Assembly (NCBI RefSeq): GCF_003626645.1
Contig: NZ_RBAM01000012.1
Span: 173,027 to 237,026 of the forward strand
Source: Streptomyces klenkii
GTDB taxonomy: Bacteria; Actinomycetota; Actinomycetes; Streptomycetales; Streptomycetaceae
Direction: 5' to 3'
Length of the DNA: 64,000 nucleotides
In this document: positions 50,847-59,642 of the stretch, piece after piece
Numbering within the stretch: position 1 is the first letter of the stretch
How the letters are laid out: the number at the start of each line of letters is the position of its first letter
The notes under the pieces: model-generated
The model's input: only the letters and a program-made list of their open reading frames with translations
Told to the model about the DNA's origin: nothing
Database searches by the model: none
Translations under genes and position numbers: made by a program

Positions 50847-52415
50847 ATGACCGGCGTCAACGACGACGTACCGGAAGGCCGCGAGCTACTGCGGGTCGAA
50901 GGCGTCACCAAGTCCTTCCCGGGCGTCCGCGCCCTGGACGGCGTCTCCTTGCGCCTGCGCGCGGGCGAGGTGCACGTGCTCCTCGGCGAGAACGGCGCCG
51001 GCAAGAGCACCCTCATCAAGATGCTCGCCGGCGTCCACCGGCCCGACGCGGGCCGCATCCTCGTGGCCGGCCGCGAGGTCGCCGTCCGCTCCGCGCAGGA
51101 CGCGCAGCGGCTCGGCATCGCCACCATCCACCAGGAGTTCAACCTCGTGCCCGGCCTGACGGTCGCCGAGAACATCTTCCTGGGCCGCCTGCCGCGCACC
51201 GCCCTCGGGCTGGTCGACAAGCGCACGATGCGGGCGCGGGCCGCGGAGCTCCTGCGCCGCGTGGGCCTGAACGTCTCCCCCGCCACGCCCGTCGCGGAGC
51301 TCGGCATCGCCCGCCTCCAGATGGTCGAGATCGCCAAGGCCCTCAGCCTCGGCGCCCGCGTCCTGATCATGGACGAGCCGACGGCGGTGCTCACCTCCGA
51401 GGAGGTGAGCACGCTCTTCGGCATCGTCCGCGAGCTGCGCGACAGCGGCGTCGGCATCGTCTTCATCACCCACCACCTGGAGGAGATCGCGGCGCTCGGG
51501 GACCGGGTGACGGTCCTGCGCGACGGCCGGTCGGTCGCCGAGGTGCCGGCCGGCACGGACGAGGACGAGCTGATCCGGCTGATGGTCGGCCGCGACATCG
51601 CCGAGCAGTACCCGCGCGAGCGGTCGGCCGCGCCCGGCGCGCCGCTGCTGCGGGTGCGCGGGCTGACCCGCGAACCCGCCTTCCGCGACGTCGCCTTCGA
51701 CGTCCGGGCCGGGGAGGTCGTGGGGCTCGCCGGCCTGGTCGGCGCGGGCCGCACGGAGGTGGCACGCGCGCTGTTCGGCGTGGACCGCTACGACGCCGGG
51801 ACCGTCGAGGCCGGTGGCCAGCCGCTCGCGCGCGGCGACGTGCGGGCGGCGATGCGGGCCGGGCTCGGGCTCGTCCCCGAGGACCGCAAGGGCCAGGGCC
51901 TGCTCCTGGACGCCTCGCTGGGCGACAACCTCACCCTGGCCCGGCTGGAGCGGGACACCCGGGGCGGCTTCGTGGACCGGCGCGGCCAGCGGCGGGAGGC
52001 GGCCGCGGTCGCCGAGCGGCTGAAGGTGCGCATGAGCGGCCTGGAGCAGTCCGCGCGCACCCTCTCCGGCGGCAACCAGCAGAAGATCGTCATCGGCAAG
52101 TGGCTGCTGGCCGGGGCCCGGCTGCTGATCCTCGACGAGCCGACGCGCGGCATCGACGTCGGCGCGAAGGTCGAGATCTACCGGCTCGTCAACGAGCTGA
52201 CGGCGGCGGGCCACGCCGTGCTGATGATCTCCAGCGACCTGCCCGAGGTGCTCGGCATGAGCGACCGGGTCCTGGTCATGGCCCAGGGCCGGATCGCCGG
52301 GGAACTGGCGGGCGAGCGGGCCACGCAGGACGCGGTGATGGAGCTGGCCCTGCGGCCGGTGAACGACGGCAACACGTACGAAGTGAGCGCGATGGAGGGC
52401 TCCGATGTCGGCTGA
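50847..52415 (+). CDS. rbsA: Sugar ABC transporter, tandem ATPase subunit (RbsA type)
   Basis: 522 aa with two ABC domains. The first has Walker A LLGENGAGKSTLIKML (about 45-60), HQEFNLVPGLTVAENIFLG and Walker B RVLIMDEPTAVL; the second has the degenerate P-loop GLAGLVGAGRTEVARALFG, intact signature LSGGNQQKIVIGKWL and LLILDEPTRGIDVGAKVEIY, the usual RbsA/MglA/XylG pattern. It powers import by the permease and lipoprotein encoded next. ATG 50847 after AAGGAGAGGGG; the end overlaps the permease start by 11 bp. Confidence 0.95.
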   Translation: MTGVNDDVPEGRELLRVEGVTKSFPGVRALDGVSLRLRAGEVHVLLGENGAGKSTLIKMLAGVHRPDAGRILVAGREVAVRSAQDAQRLGIATIHQEFNLVPGLTVAENIFLGRLPRTALGLVDKRTMRARAAELLRRVGLNVSPATPVAELGIARLQMVEIAKALSLGARVLIMDEPTAVLTSEEVSTLFGIVRELRDSGVGIVFITHHLEEIAALGDRVTVLRDGRSVAEVPAGTDEDELIRLMVGRDIAEQYPRERSAAPGAPLLRVRGLTREPAFRDVAFDVRAGEVVGLAGLVGAGRTEVARALFGVDRYDAGTVEAGGQPLARGDVRAAMRAGLGLVPEDRKGQGLLLDASLGDNLTLARLERDTRGGFVDRRGQRREAAAVAERLKVRMSGLEQSARTLSGGNQQKIVIGKWLLAGARLLILDEPTRGIDVGAKVEIYRLVNELTAAGHAVLMISSDLPEVLGMSDRVLVMAQGRIAGELAGERATQDAVMELALRPVNDGNTYEVSAMEGSDVG

Positions 52416-53385
52416 GGTGCTGCGGGCGCCCGGGGGTGGCGCCCTCGGGCAGTGGTTCGCGAGGGCGGTGCTCCGCAACGGCCCGCTGGGCGGGCTGATC
52501 GCCCTGGTCGTAGTGATGGCGGTGCTGTCCCGGGACTTCCTGAACGGGCAGAACCTCCTCAACGTGGGCGTGCAGGCGTCGGTGACGGCGATCCTGGCGT
52601 TCGGCGTGACATTCGTGATCGTGTCGGCGGGCATCGACCTGTCCGTCGGCTCGGTCGCCGCCCTGTCGGCGACCGTCGTGGCGTGGTGCGCGACGAAGGA
52701 GGGCCTGCCCGTCTGGCTGTCGGTGCTGCTCGGCCTGGCCGTGGGCGCGGCGGCGGGGCTGGTCTCCGGCGCCCTCGTCGCGTACGGGAGGCTGCCCGCG
52801 TTCATCGCCACCCTGGCGATGCTCTCGGTCGGGCGCGGCCTGGCCCTCGTGATCTCCGGGGGCTCCCCCATCGCCTTCCCCTCCTCCCTCGGCGGGCTCG
52901 GCGGCACCCTCGGCGGCTGGCTGCCGGTGCCCGTCCTCGTGCTGGCCGCCATGGGAGCGGTCGCGGCGCTGATCCTGGCCCGTACGTACACCGGCCGTGC
53001 GATGTTCGCGATCGGCGGCAACGAGGAGGCGGCCCGGCTGTCGGGGATCGACGTCCGCCGCCGCAAGCTCGTCATCTACGCGCTGTCGGGGCTGTTCGCC
53101 GCCGTGGCCGGCATCGTGCTGGCCGCCCGGCTGACGTCGGCGCAGCCGCAGGCCGCGGTCGGCTACGAGCTGGACGCCATCGCGGCCGTCGTGATCGGCG
53201 GGGCGAGCCTGTCGGGCGGCTCCGGCAAGGCGTCCGGCACGCTGATCGGTGCGCTGATCCTCGCGGTGCTGCGCAACGGCCTCAACCTGCTGAGCGTGTC
53301 GGCGTTCTGGCAGCAGGTGGCGACGGGCCTGGTCATCGCGCTGGCCGTGCTGATGGACACGCTGCGCCGCCGGAGCGCGCGATGA
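52405..53385 (+). CDS. rbsC: Sugar ABC transporter permease (RbsC type)
   Basis: 326 aa with 8-10 hydrophobic segments. The BPD_transp_2 family stretches FVIVSAGIDLSVGSVAALSA, AFIATLAMLSVGRGLALVISGG and GGASLSGGSGKASGTLIGAL are all present. Homodimers form the membrane channel for ribose-type sugars. It overlaps rbsA by 11 bp and the binding-protein gene by 4 bp (ATGA). Confidence 0.94.
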   Translation: MSAEVLRAPGGGALGQWFARAVLRNGPLGGLIALVVVMAVLSRDFLNGQNLLNVGVQASVTAILAFGVTFVIVSAGIDLSVGSVAALSATVVAWCATKEGLPVWLSVLLGLAVGAAAGLVSGALVAYGRLPAFIATLAMLSVGRGLALVISGGSPIAFPSSLGGLGGTLGGWLPVPVLVLAAMGAVAALILARTYTGRAMFAIGGNEEAARLSGIDVRRRKLVIYALSGLFAAVAGIVLAARLTSAQPQAAVGYELDAIAAVVIGGASLSGGSGKASGTLIGALILAVLRNGLNLLSVSAFWQQVATGLVIALAVLMDTLRRRSAR

Positions 53386-54296
53386 GGGGGCGGGTGCTCG
53401 CCGTGGTGGCCGTGCTGACCGCGTCCCTGGCCCTGTCCGGCTGCGACCGCGGCGGGAACACCGACCTCGGGCTCGCCCTGTCGACGCTGAACAACCCGTT
53501 CTTCGTCGGCATCAAGGAGGGCGCGCGGGCGGAGGCGGAGGCCCGCGGCCTGAAGATCAACATCACGGACGCGCAGAACGACCCCACCCAGCAGATCAAC
53601 CAGATCGAGACGTTCACGAGCCAGAACGTCAAGGCCGCCGTCATCAATCCCGTCGACTCCGACGCCGCGGTCCCGGCCGTGGGCGTGGCCAACCGGGCGG
53701 ACGTGCCGGTGATCTCCATCGACCGGGGCGTCAACGGCGGCCGGGTCGGCTCGACGATCGCCTCCGACAACACCGAGGGCGGCCGGCTGGCGGCCAGGAC
53801 GCTCGCCGCGTCCCTCGGCGGCAAGGGGAAGGTGGCGTTCCTGGAGGGTCAGCCGGGGACGTCGGCGGCGCGCGAGCGCGGCAAGGGCTTCGAGGAGGGC
53901 ATCAAGGCGTACCCGGGCATCGAGGTCGTGGCCCGCCAGCCCGCCGACTTCGACCGCACCAAGGGCATGGACGTGATGGCCAACATGCTCCAGGCGCACC
54001 GGGACCTCGGCGGCGTCTTCGCCGCGAACGACGAGATGGCGCTCGGCGCGGCCAAAGCCCTGGGCTCCGCATCGGGCAAGAGGGTGAAGGTCGTGGCCTT
54101 CGACGGCACGCCGGACGGGATCGCCGCCGTCCGGGCCGGGACGCTGACCGCGACCGTCGCCCAGCAGCCGCGGCTGCTGGGCCGGCAGGCGGTGGACTGG
54201 GCGGTGAAGGCGGCGCGGGGCGAGCGGCTGCCGGCCCTGGTGAAGGTGCCGGTCGTGCTGGTGACCAAGGAGAACGCGGACGGATTCGATGGGTGA
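53382..54296 (+). CDS. rbsB: Ribose-type sugar-binding lipoprotein (RbsB type)
   Basis: 304 aa. Lipoprotein signal peptide with lipobox LALSGC (Cys20), then the type I periplasmic-binding fold: LGLALSTLNNPFFVGIKEGA, ITDAQNDPTQQINQIETF, VISIDRGVNGGRVGSTIASD, ANDEMALGAAKALGS and VVAFDGTPDGIAAVRAG. These are close to the D-ribose-binding protein, including the Asn-Pro-Phe-Phe and Asp-Arg ligand contacts. Anchored outside the membrane, it delivers sugar to RbsC. Overlaps rbsC by 4 bp and rbsK by 8. Confidence 0.94.
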   Translation: MRGRVLAVVAVLTASLALSGCDRGGNTDLGLALSTLNNPFFVGIKEGARAEAEARGLKINITDAQNDPTQQINQIETFTSQNVKAAVINPVDSDAAVPAVGVANRADVPVISIDRGVNGGRVGSTIASDNTEGGRLAARTLAASLGGKGKVAFLEGQPGTSAARERGKGFEEGIKAYPGIEVVARQPADFDRTKGMDVMANMLQAHRDLGGVFAANDEMALGAAKALGSASGKRVKVVAFDGTPDGIAAVRAGTLTATVAQQPRLLGRQAVDWAVKAARGERLPALVKVPVVLVTKENADGFDG

Positions 54297-55263
54297 CGAC
54301 AAGATGCGGGACAAGGTGCAGGACGAGATGCGGGAAGAGAAGACGTACGACGTACTGGTCGTGGGCTCCGCCAACGCGGACCTGACGGTCCGGGTGGAGC
54401 GCCGGCCCGGCGCGGGCGAGACCGTGCCGGGCACGGATCTGGTCGAGTCTGCGGGCGGCAAGGGTGCCAATCAGGCCGCGGCCGCGGCCCGCCTCGGCGC
54501 CCGGACGGCGCTGCTGGCCAGGGTCGGTGACGACGCGTTCGGCGAGCTGCTGCTGGCCGGGCAGCGCGAGGCCGGCACGGAGCTGCGGCACGTGCTGGTC
54601 GAGGCGGGCGCCCGGACGGGCACGGCGATGATCGTCGTGGGCCCGGACGGGGACAACAGCATCGTGGTCTCGCCGGGCGCGAACGCCCGGCTCCTGCCGG
54701 AGGACGTCGAGGCGGCGCGGGACGTCATCGCCGCCTCGGCCGTGGTCTCCCTCCAGCTGGAGATCCCGCCCGCGACCGTGCGGGCGGCCGCCGAGACCGC
54801 CCGGGACGCGGGCGCGCGCGTGGTGGTCAACCCCTCGCCGGCGCCGGACCGGCTGGACACCGAGGTCCTCACGGCGGCCGACCCGCTGGTCGTCAACGAG
54901 CACGAGGCGCGTCACCTGACGGAGCTCACCGACGGCACGCCGGAAGCGTGGGCCCGCGCCCTGCGCGGCCAGGGCGCCCGCTCGGTCGTGGTCACCCTCG
55001 GGGCCGAGGGGGCGCTGACCCTGGACGCGGGGGCCGCGGAGGCGGTGGCGGTGCCCGGCATCAAGGCCGAGGCCGTGGACACCACGGGCGCCGGGGACGC
55101 CTTCACGGGCGCGCTCGCGGCCCGGCTGGCGGCGGGCGCCTCGCTGGCCGAGGCGGCCCGCTTCGCCGTACGGGTCGGCGCCGCGTCCGTGACCCGGCCG
55201 GGCGCCCAGCCCTCGTACCCGACGCTCGCGGAACTTCCGCCGGAACCCGGACAGTTGTCCTGA
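54289..55263 (+). CDS. rbsK: Ribokinase
   Basis: 324 aa PfkB-family sugar kinase. A charged 18-residue extension (MGDDKMRDKVQDEMREEK) precedes YDVLVVGSANADLTVRVER. The sugar-binding ESAGGKGANQAAAAARLGA (about 53-71) and the catalytic anion-hole DTTGAGDAFTGALAARLA (about 264-281; Asp270 by count is the base) are intact. It phosphorylates D-ribose at O5 after import. The ATG 54289 overlaps the binding-protein stop by 8 bp, completing a regulator-transport-kinase operon. Its presence is the main reason for calling the substrate ribose. Confidence 0.93.
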   Translation: MGDDKMRDKVQDEMREEKTYDVLVVGSANADLTVRVERRPGAGETVPGTDLVESAGGKGANQAAAAARLGARTALLARVGDDAFGELLLAGQREAGTELRHVLVEAGARTGTAMIVVGPDGDNSIVVSPGANARLLPEDVEAARDVIAASAVVSLQLEIPPATVRAAAETARDAGARVVVNPSPAPDRLDTEVLTAADPLVVNEHEARHLTELTDGTPEAWARALRGQGARSVVVTLGAEGALTLDAGAAEAVAVPGIKAEAVDTTGAGDAFTGALAARLAAGASLAEAARFAVRVGAASVTRPGAQPSYPTLAELPPEPGQLS

Positions 55264-55390
55264 TCCGGGCACACGGTCCGGTGAAGCTTTCGTGACGGGA
55301 ATTGTGCGGGCGCCATAGGCAGAGTGGGGTGAACACAGCAGGATCGGGTACGCAGGTGCCCGTCCTATCCGTACGAGCCGGAGGTGCCCG

Positions 55391-55864
55391 ATGCGTCTGA
55401 TGCGTCGCCGAACCGCCGCCGTGGCAGCCGCCGCTGCCGTGGCCGCCACTGCCGTCGCCGTCGCCCTGCCGTCACCGCAACCCGCCGCGGCCGACGGCGA
55501 GAAGACCCTGGCCTGGACCGCGGTGCACCGCACCGGCAGCCCGCCCGAGCACCCCAAGGAGGGCGACACCTGGGCCGTCTACGCCGACCTGAAGGGCCCG
55601 TCCGGCGAGTCCGCCGGGGACGGCAGCTCCGTCTGCACGGTGGTGCTCCTGCGCTACGAGGGCGTGGTCGCCCAGTGCCGGTACGTGCTGCGCGGGACGG
55701 ACGGCACGCTGGTCCTGGAGTCCATGGAGAACCGCTTCGGGCGCGGCCCGTACCGCAGCGACGCGGCCGTCGTCGGCGGCACGGGGTCGTACGCGGGCGC
55801 CAAGGGCGAGGTGCAGCTCACCATCGAGAGCCGGCGCACGCTCTACCACGTCCGCCTCAAGTAA
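55391..55864 (+). CDS. Secreted allene-oxide-cyclase-barrel-like protein
   Basis: 157 aa from ATG 55391 with GGAGG five bases upstream. Signal peptide about 1-34 (RRTAAVAAAAAVAATAVAVA). The mature domain ends AVVGGTGSYAGAKGEVQLTI, the GGTG-x-Y-x-G-A-x-G motif of AOC/dirigent-like beta-barrels, and contains a Cys pair (VCTVVLLRYEGVVAQC). Plant relatives steer radical or oxide cyclisations, but the bacterial ones are uncharacterised. Monocistronic. GGGTAC at 55346-55351 is a weak SigB-type -10 candidate upstream. Confidence 0.7.
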   Translation: MRLMRRRTAAVAAAAAVAATAVAVALPSPQPAAADGEKTLAWTAVHRTGSPPEHPKEGDTWAVYADLKGPSGESAGDGSSVCTVVLLRYEGVVAQCRYVLRGTDGTLVLESMENRFGRGPYRSDAAVVGGTGSYAGAKGEVQLTIESRRTLYHVRLK

Positions 55865-55883
55865 CCCCGGAAAATCCCCGGCC

Positions 55884-55919
55884 GGCGCCCGTCCTGCGCG
55901 CAGCTGCGGGCGGCGGGCG
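55884..55919. terminator. Shared terminator between AOC-like and SpoIIE-like genes
   Basis: CGCCCG (55886-55891) faces CGGGCG (55914-55919), enclosing the palindrome CGCAGCTGCG (55899-55908), in the 89-bp convergent gap. Confidence 0.5.
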
Positions 55920-55953
55920 TCGTTCCGGTCGCATCCGCTGAGGGAGCTGCCGG

Positions 55954-58074
55954 TCACGGTCGCGGGGCCGCAGGGGGTGCCGGGACGGCGCGGGCGATGA
56001 GGAGGGCCACGTCGTCCTGGTCGTTGCCGGGGCGCAGGGACGTCAGCAGGAGGTCGCAGGTCGCCTCCAGGCCGCCGGGGGCGTCGGCCAGGACGGCGAG
56101 GAGCGCTTCGAGGCGGGCGTCGATGGCCTCGTCGCGGGTCTCGACCAGGCCGTCGGTGTAGAGGACGAGGCCGTCGCCGGGCGCGAGGTTCACGGCTGTG
56201 TTCTCGAAGGGGACGCCGCCGACGCCCAGCGGGGCCCCGGCGGGGAGGTCGACGAGGGCCGGGGGGTGGGCGGGGCGCAGGCGGACGGGCGGGAGGTGGC
56301 CCGCGTTGGCCACGCGGCAGAGGCCGCTGCGCGGGTCGTACACGGCGTACAGGCACGTCGCGATCATCTGGTCCAGACCACTGGCGGTGTGGTCGAGGTG
56401 GTGCAGCACCCGGGCCGGGTCGAGGCCGAGCTGGGCGAGGGTGCGGGCGGCGGTGCGCAGCTGTCCCATGGCCGCCGCGGCGTTGATGCCGCTGCCCATG
56501 ACGTCGCCGACGACCAGGGCGCTCTTCTCGCCGTCCTGCGGGATGACGTCGAACCAGTCGCCGCCGACCCTGCTGGCGGCGCCGGCGGGCTGGTAGCGGA
56601 AGGCGATCTCCAGGCCGACGGATCCCTGGGGCCGCTGGGGCAGCAGGCTGCGCTGGAGGGTGAGGGCGGCGGCGCGCTCGCGCTGGTACCAGCGGGCGTT
56701 GTCGATGGAGACCGCGGCGCGGGCGGCGAGCTCGGCGGCGAGGGCGGCGTCGTCCTCGTCGAAGGGGCGGGGGTTGCTGATGCGCTTGAGGTCGAGGGCT
56801 CCGAGCACCTCGCCGCGGGCGATGAGCGGCACGGCCATGTAGGAGTGCAGGCCGGCGCGGGCGAGCAGGCGGGCCGCGTCGGCGTCGCGGGCGATCTCCG
56901 GCAGGTCCTCGGCGTGCACGCGGGGCACCCTGACCGGGTGGCCGGTGCGCACGCAGCGGGCGACGAGCCGGTCGTGGTCGTACTTGGCGATCCCGCCGGG
57001 CGGGTCGGCGGCCCGCACGGCGTCGGCGCAGGCCGCGGACGTGGCGGCGTCGGTCCCGCGCGCGGCGGTGACGGCCAGGGCCCGGAAGACCTCGCCCCGG
57101 CCCGCGGAGCCGCCGCCGCGCCCGCTGTCGACGACGGTGTCGAGGACGTCGACGGCGGCGACGTCGGCGAGGCGGGGCACCACGACCTCGGCGAGCTCGC
57201 GCGCGGTCTGCTCCAGCTCCAGCGTGGTGCCGATCAGCACGGAGGCGTCGGCGATGAGCGCGGTGCGGCGGCGGGCCTCCTCAAGGGCGCGGTGGCGGTC
57301 GCTGACGTCGACGAGGGACGTGGCGACGCCGAGGATCTGGCCGCCCGGGTCCTCCAGGCGGTAGTACGAGACGAGCTGGGCCTGCGTCTCGTCCGCGCCG
57401 CCGCCCTCGTGGCCGATGGCCATCCGGTCCAGCAGCGGGGTGCCGGTGGCGAGGACCTCGCGCATGGCGGCCTCGATGGCGCCGGTGTCCGCGCGGGGCA
57501 GCACCTCTCGGACGGTGCGCCCGGTGCACTGCTCGGCGCGCAGGCCGTAGATGCGTGCGAGGGCGGGGTTGACCATGACGTAACGGAGCGCGGTGTCGAG
57601 GACCGCGAGCCCGATCGGGGACTGGGTGACCAGGCCCAGCGACAGGGCGAGGTCCCGCTCGACCGCGCGCAGGACCTCCCGGTCGGTGGCGATGCCGAGG
57701 GCGAAGAACTCGCCGTGCCGGTCCTCCAGGCGCACGTTGCGGAACTCGATCAGCCGGGTGCCGCCGTCCTTGTGCCGGGCGGGGAAGACCACGGCGAAGG
57801 TCTCGCCCTCGGCCATGACCTCGGCGAACAGCTGGAGCACCGCGTGGACGTCCTCCTCGGCGACCAGCAGCCGGGCGGCGTACTGGCCGAGGGCCTCGGC
57901 CGCGCTCCAGCCGAAGAGCTGCTCGGCCTGCGGGCTCCACAGCACGATCCGGCCCTCGCGGTCCAGCACTCCGGCGGCCACGCCCAGCTCGTCCAGCAGG
58001 CTGCCGGGCACGTACGGCGCGCGGCCGGAGTCCTGCTGGACGGGGCGGGCCCGGAATGCGTCGGTCGCGCCCAT
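55954..58074 (-). CDS. PAS-PAS-GAF-SpoIIE serine phosphatase
   Basis: 706 aa. Two PAS domains (about 28-140, GVLDREGRIVLWSPQAEQLFG; about 150-262, GLAVLDTALRYVMVNPALA), a GAF domain (about 275-465, YMAVPLIARGEVLGALDLKR) and a C-terminal PP2C/SpoIIE phosphatase (about 485-700; GGDWFDVIP, LVVGDVMGSGINAAAAMGQL, LVLYTDGLVETR, NDQDDVALLIAR) with its metal-binding Asp residues. Such proteins dephosphorylate anti-anti-sigma factors in response to a signal bound by PAS/GAF. Downstream of, and in the same direction as, an RsbW-like ATPase (109-bp gap). ATG 58074. Confidence 0.9.
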   Translation of the reverse strand: MGATDAFRARPVQQDSGRAPYVPGSLLDELGVAAGVLDREGRIVLWSPQAEQLFGWSAAEALGQYAARLLVAEEDVHAVLQLFAEVMAEGETFAVVFPARHKDGGTRLIEFRNVRLEDRHGEFFALGIATDREVLRAVERDLALSLGLVTQSPIGLAVLDTALRYVMVNPALARIYGLRAEQCTGRTVREVLPRADTGAIEAAMREVLATGTPLLDRMAIGHEGGGADETQAQLVSYYRLEDPGGQILGVATSLVDVSDRHRALEEARRRTALIADASVLIGTTLELEQTARELAEVVVPRLADVAAVDVLDTVVDSGRGGGSAGRGEVFRALAVTAARGTDAATSAACADAVRAADPPGGIAKYDHDRLVARCVRTGHPVRVPRVHAEDLPEIARDADAARLLARAGLHSYMAVPLIARGEVLGALDLKRISNPRPFDEDDAALAAELAARAAVSIDNARWYQRERAAALTLQRSLLPQRPQGSVGLEIAFRYQPAGAASRVGGDWFDVIPQDGEKSALVVGDVMGSGINAAAAMGQLRTAARTLAQLGLDPARVLHHLDHTASGLDQMIATCLYAVYDPRSGLCRVANAGHLPPVRLRPAHPPALVDLPAGAPLGVGGVPFENTAVNLAPGDGLVLYTDGLVETRDEAIDARLEALLAVLADAPGGLEATCDLLLTSLRPGNDQDDVALLIARAVPAPPAAPRP

Positions 58075-58183
58075 CGAGGACCTCCTTCCGCCCGCCGCAG
58101 CGATTCCATGGTCTCTCCGGAGGGGGCGGGTGCGCCTCCCGCGGGGCGGCCGGACGGCGGCGGCGCGGGCGTGGCGGGGCGCT

Positions 58184-58771
58184 CTAGGGCAGGCGGAGGG
58201 TGAACCAGACGGTCTTGCCGTTGCCGGAGGCGTGGTGGCCCCACTGGGCGGCGATCTGCTCGACGAGCCACATGCCGCGCCCGTTCTCGCTGTCGGGCCC
58301 GGCCTCGCCGCAGCGGGGCAGGTAGCCGCCCGGGTCGGTGACCTGGGCGACGAGGTGGCCCTCGCCCCGGCTCAGGACGAGCTGGACGCCCTGGGGCGTG
58401 CCGGGGACGTGCACGACGGCGTTGGTGACGAGCTCGGAGAGCAGCAGGGCCGCGTCGTCGGCGAGCTCGTGCAGGCCCCACTCGGCCAGCAGCGCCCGGG
58501 AGAACCGGCGGGCGGCGGCGACGGAGCGCTCCGTCGCGGGGAGGGAGAGGGCCTGGGTGGCACGGCCGGGCGGGGGAACGCCGGGCGGCAGGCCGGGGTG
58601 GGGCTGCCGCCGGGAGAGCGGGCCGTGCATGCACAGGGGGATGTGCGGGCCCCAGGGAGCGGGGAGCTTCCTCGGGGCGGCGGACCGGAGGGCGACGGCC
58701 GGGTCGCAGGCGGAGGCGAAGGCGTCAGCCGGGTGCGTGGGTCTCGCGGTGTCGCGGATGGCTGCATACAT
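58184..58771 (-). CDS. RsbW-like ATP-binding protein (anti-sigma kinase type)
   Basis: 195 aa. The GHKL/HATPase domain (about 65-195) contains ALLLSELVTNAVVHVPGTPQ with the N-box Asn, VAQVTDPGGYLPR (G1 box) and GRGMWLVEQIAAQWGHH (G2 box). About 60 residues of Pro/Arg-rich sequence precede it. These streptomycete proteins bind sigma factors or phosphorylate anti-anti-sigma factors. Start is uncertain: ATG 58771 or GTG 58786, neither with a ribosome-binding sequence. The neighbouring SpoIIE phosphatase suggests a partner-switch module whose sigma partner may be the SigF-like factor at 46 kb. Confidence 0.82.
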   Translation of the reverse strand: MYAAIRDTARPTHPADAFASACDPAVALRSAAPRKLPAPWGPHIPLCMHGPLSRRQPHPGLPPGVPPPGRATQALSLPATERSVAAARRFSRALLAEWGLHELADDAALLLSELVTNAVVHVPGTPQGVQLVLSRGEGHLVAQVTDPGGYLPRCGEAGPDSENGRGMWLVEQIAAQWGHHASGNGKTVWFTLRLP

Positions 58772-58927
58772 GGGGGGCTCAAGCACAATCGGGATAGCGC
58801 GGGGCGCCGGATGTGGTTCCCCCCACAGTCGCCTGCTTTTCGCCAGAGGTCTATACCCAGTGGGTCACGGTGGCCGAGCGGAGTGCGATCACCGCAGGTG
58901 GGGGCGGGTGGGGACGGCGCAAATTGC

Positions 58928-58950
58928 GCACCGCCCCCGAAGAGCGGTGC
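58928..58950 (-). terminator. Terminator after the DUF4360-type gene
   Basis: GCACCGC (58928-58934) pairs with GCGGTGC (58944-58950), 3 bp beyond the stop of the minus-strand secreted-protein gene. Confidence 0.7.
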
Positions 58951-58952
58951 CG

Positions 58953-59603
58953 CTAGTTTCTCGGGCACTCCTTCCAGGCCAGGTGGTAGATGGTGTTGAG
59001 GTCGCCGTCGGTGGAGTCCATCGTCATGAAGCTGGTGGTCTTGGACGGGTCGGAGCTGCCCGCGTTGACCCGCAGCTCCGTGTTGATGTTGAAGTTCCGC
59101 TTCTCGCCGCAGGGCGCCCAGACCATCGCGGCCACGTCGACGCGGTCGGTGGCCTGCCAGTTGTCCGCGTAGTTGCCGCGGAAGGTGTGGCTGATGGGCG
59201 TGGTGATGGAGGACCCCTGGAAGTAGTACGAGGCCTTCTCGGTGCCGCTCGCGCCGGACTCCAGCTTCGCGTAGCCGCGGTAGTCCGCGCTGGCGATGGC
59301 GTACGTGAAGCCCTGGGGGACGTGCACGATCAGGTTGAGCTGGCAGTTCTTGCGGAAGTCGGTCGGCTTGGACCCCACGCCCACCTGGGCGAGGTAGTCG
59401 CTGTAGGTGACCGTGAAGGCCGTGTTGTCGGGCGCGACGGCCACCGCGGCCGTGCCCGCGGGGCAACCGGAGCCGTTGACCGTGGCGATCTCGATCACGA
59501 TCTTGTCCGGGGGCGGATTGACGATGATCGACGCGTCGTACGTGGATATCGGTGAGGCGAACAGCGCCGCGAGCGCGGCTCCTGCGATAAGGCCGCCGGG
59601 CAT
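58953..59603 (-). CDS. Secreted DUF4360-like protein
   Basis: 216 aa from ATG 59603, chosen for GGAGAG immediately upstream and because the protein then starts with its signal peptide (MPGGLIAGAALAALFASPIS). Sequences VNGSGCPAGTAAVAVAPDNT, FTVTYSDYLAQVG and FRKNCQLNLIVHVPQGFTYA are those of the DUF4360 family, with four conserved Cys (about 47, 87, 188, 212) likely in disulfides. Function unknown; the family is common in streptomycetes and fungi and is thought to be extracellular. Monocistronic, with a terminator at its end. Confidence 0.82.
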   Translation of the reverse strand: MPGGLIAGAALAALFASPISTYDASIIVNPPPDKIVIEIATVNGSGCPAGTAAVAVAPDNTAFTVTYSDYLAQVGVGSKPTDFRKNCQLNLIVHVPQGFTYAIASADYRGYAKLESGASGTEKASYYFQGSSITTPISHTFRGNYADNWQATDRVDVAAMVWAPCGEKRNFNINTELRVNAGSSDPSKTTSFMTMDSTDGDLNTIYHLAWKECPRN

Positions 59604-59642
59604 GGCTCTCCAATCGGTTGTCCTCGGAATGAGCGACGTCAT

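Noticed and set aside
55327..55351. GGGT-N15-GGGTAC upstream of the AOC-like gene as a SigB-type promoter
   Set aside because: The -10 is good but the -35 is only a loose match; kept as a remark in the gene entry, not as a promoter call.
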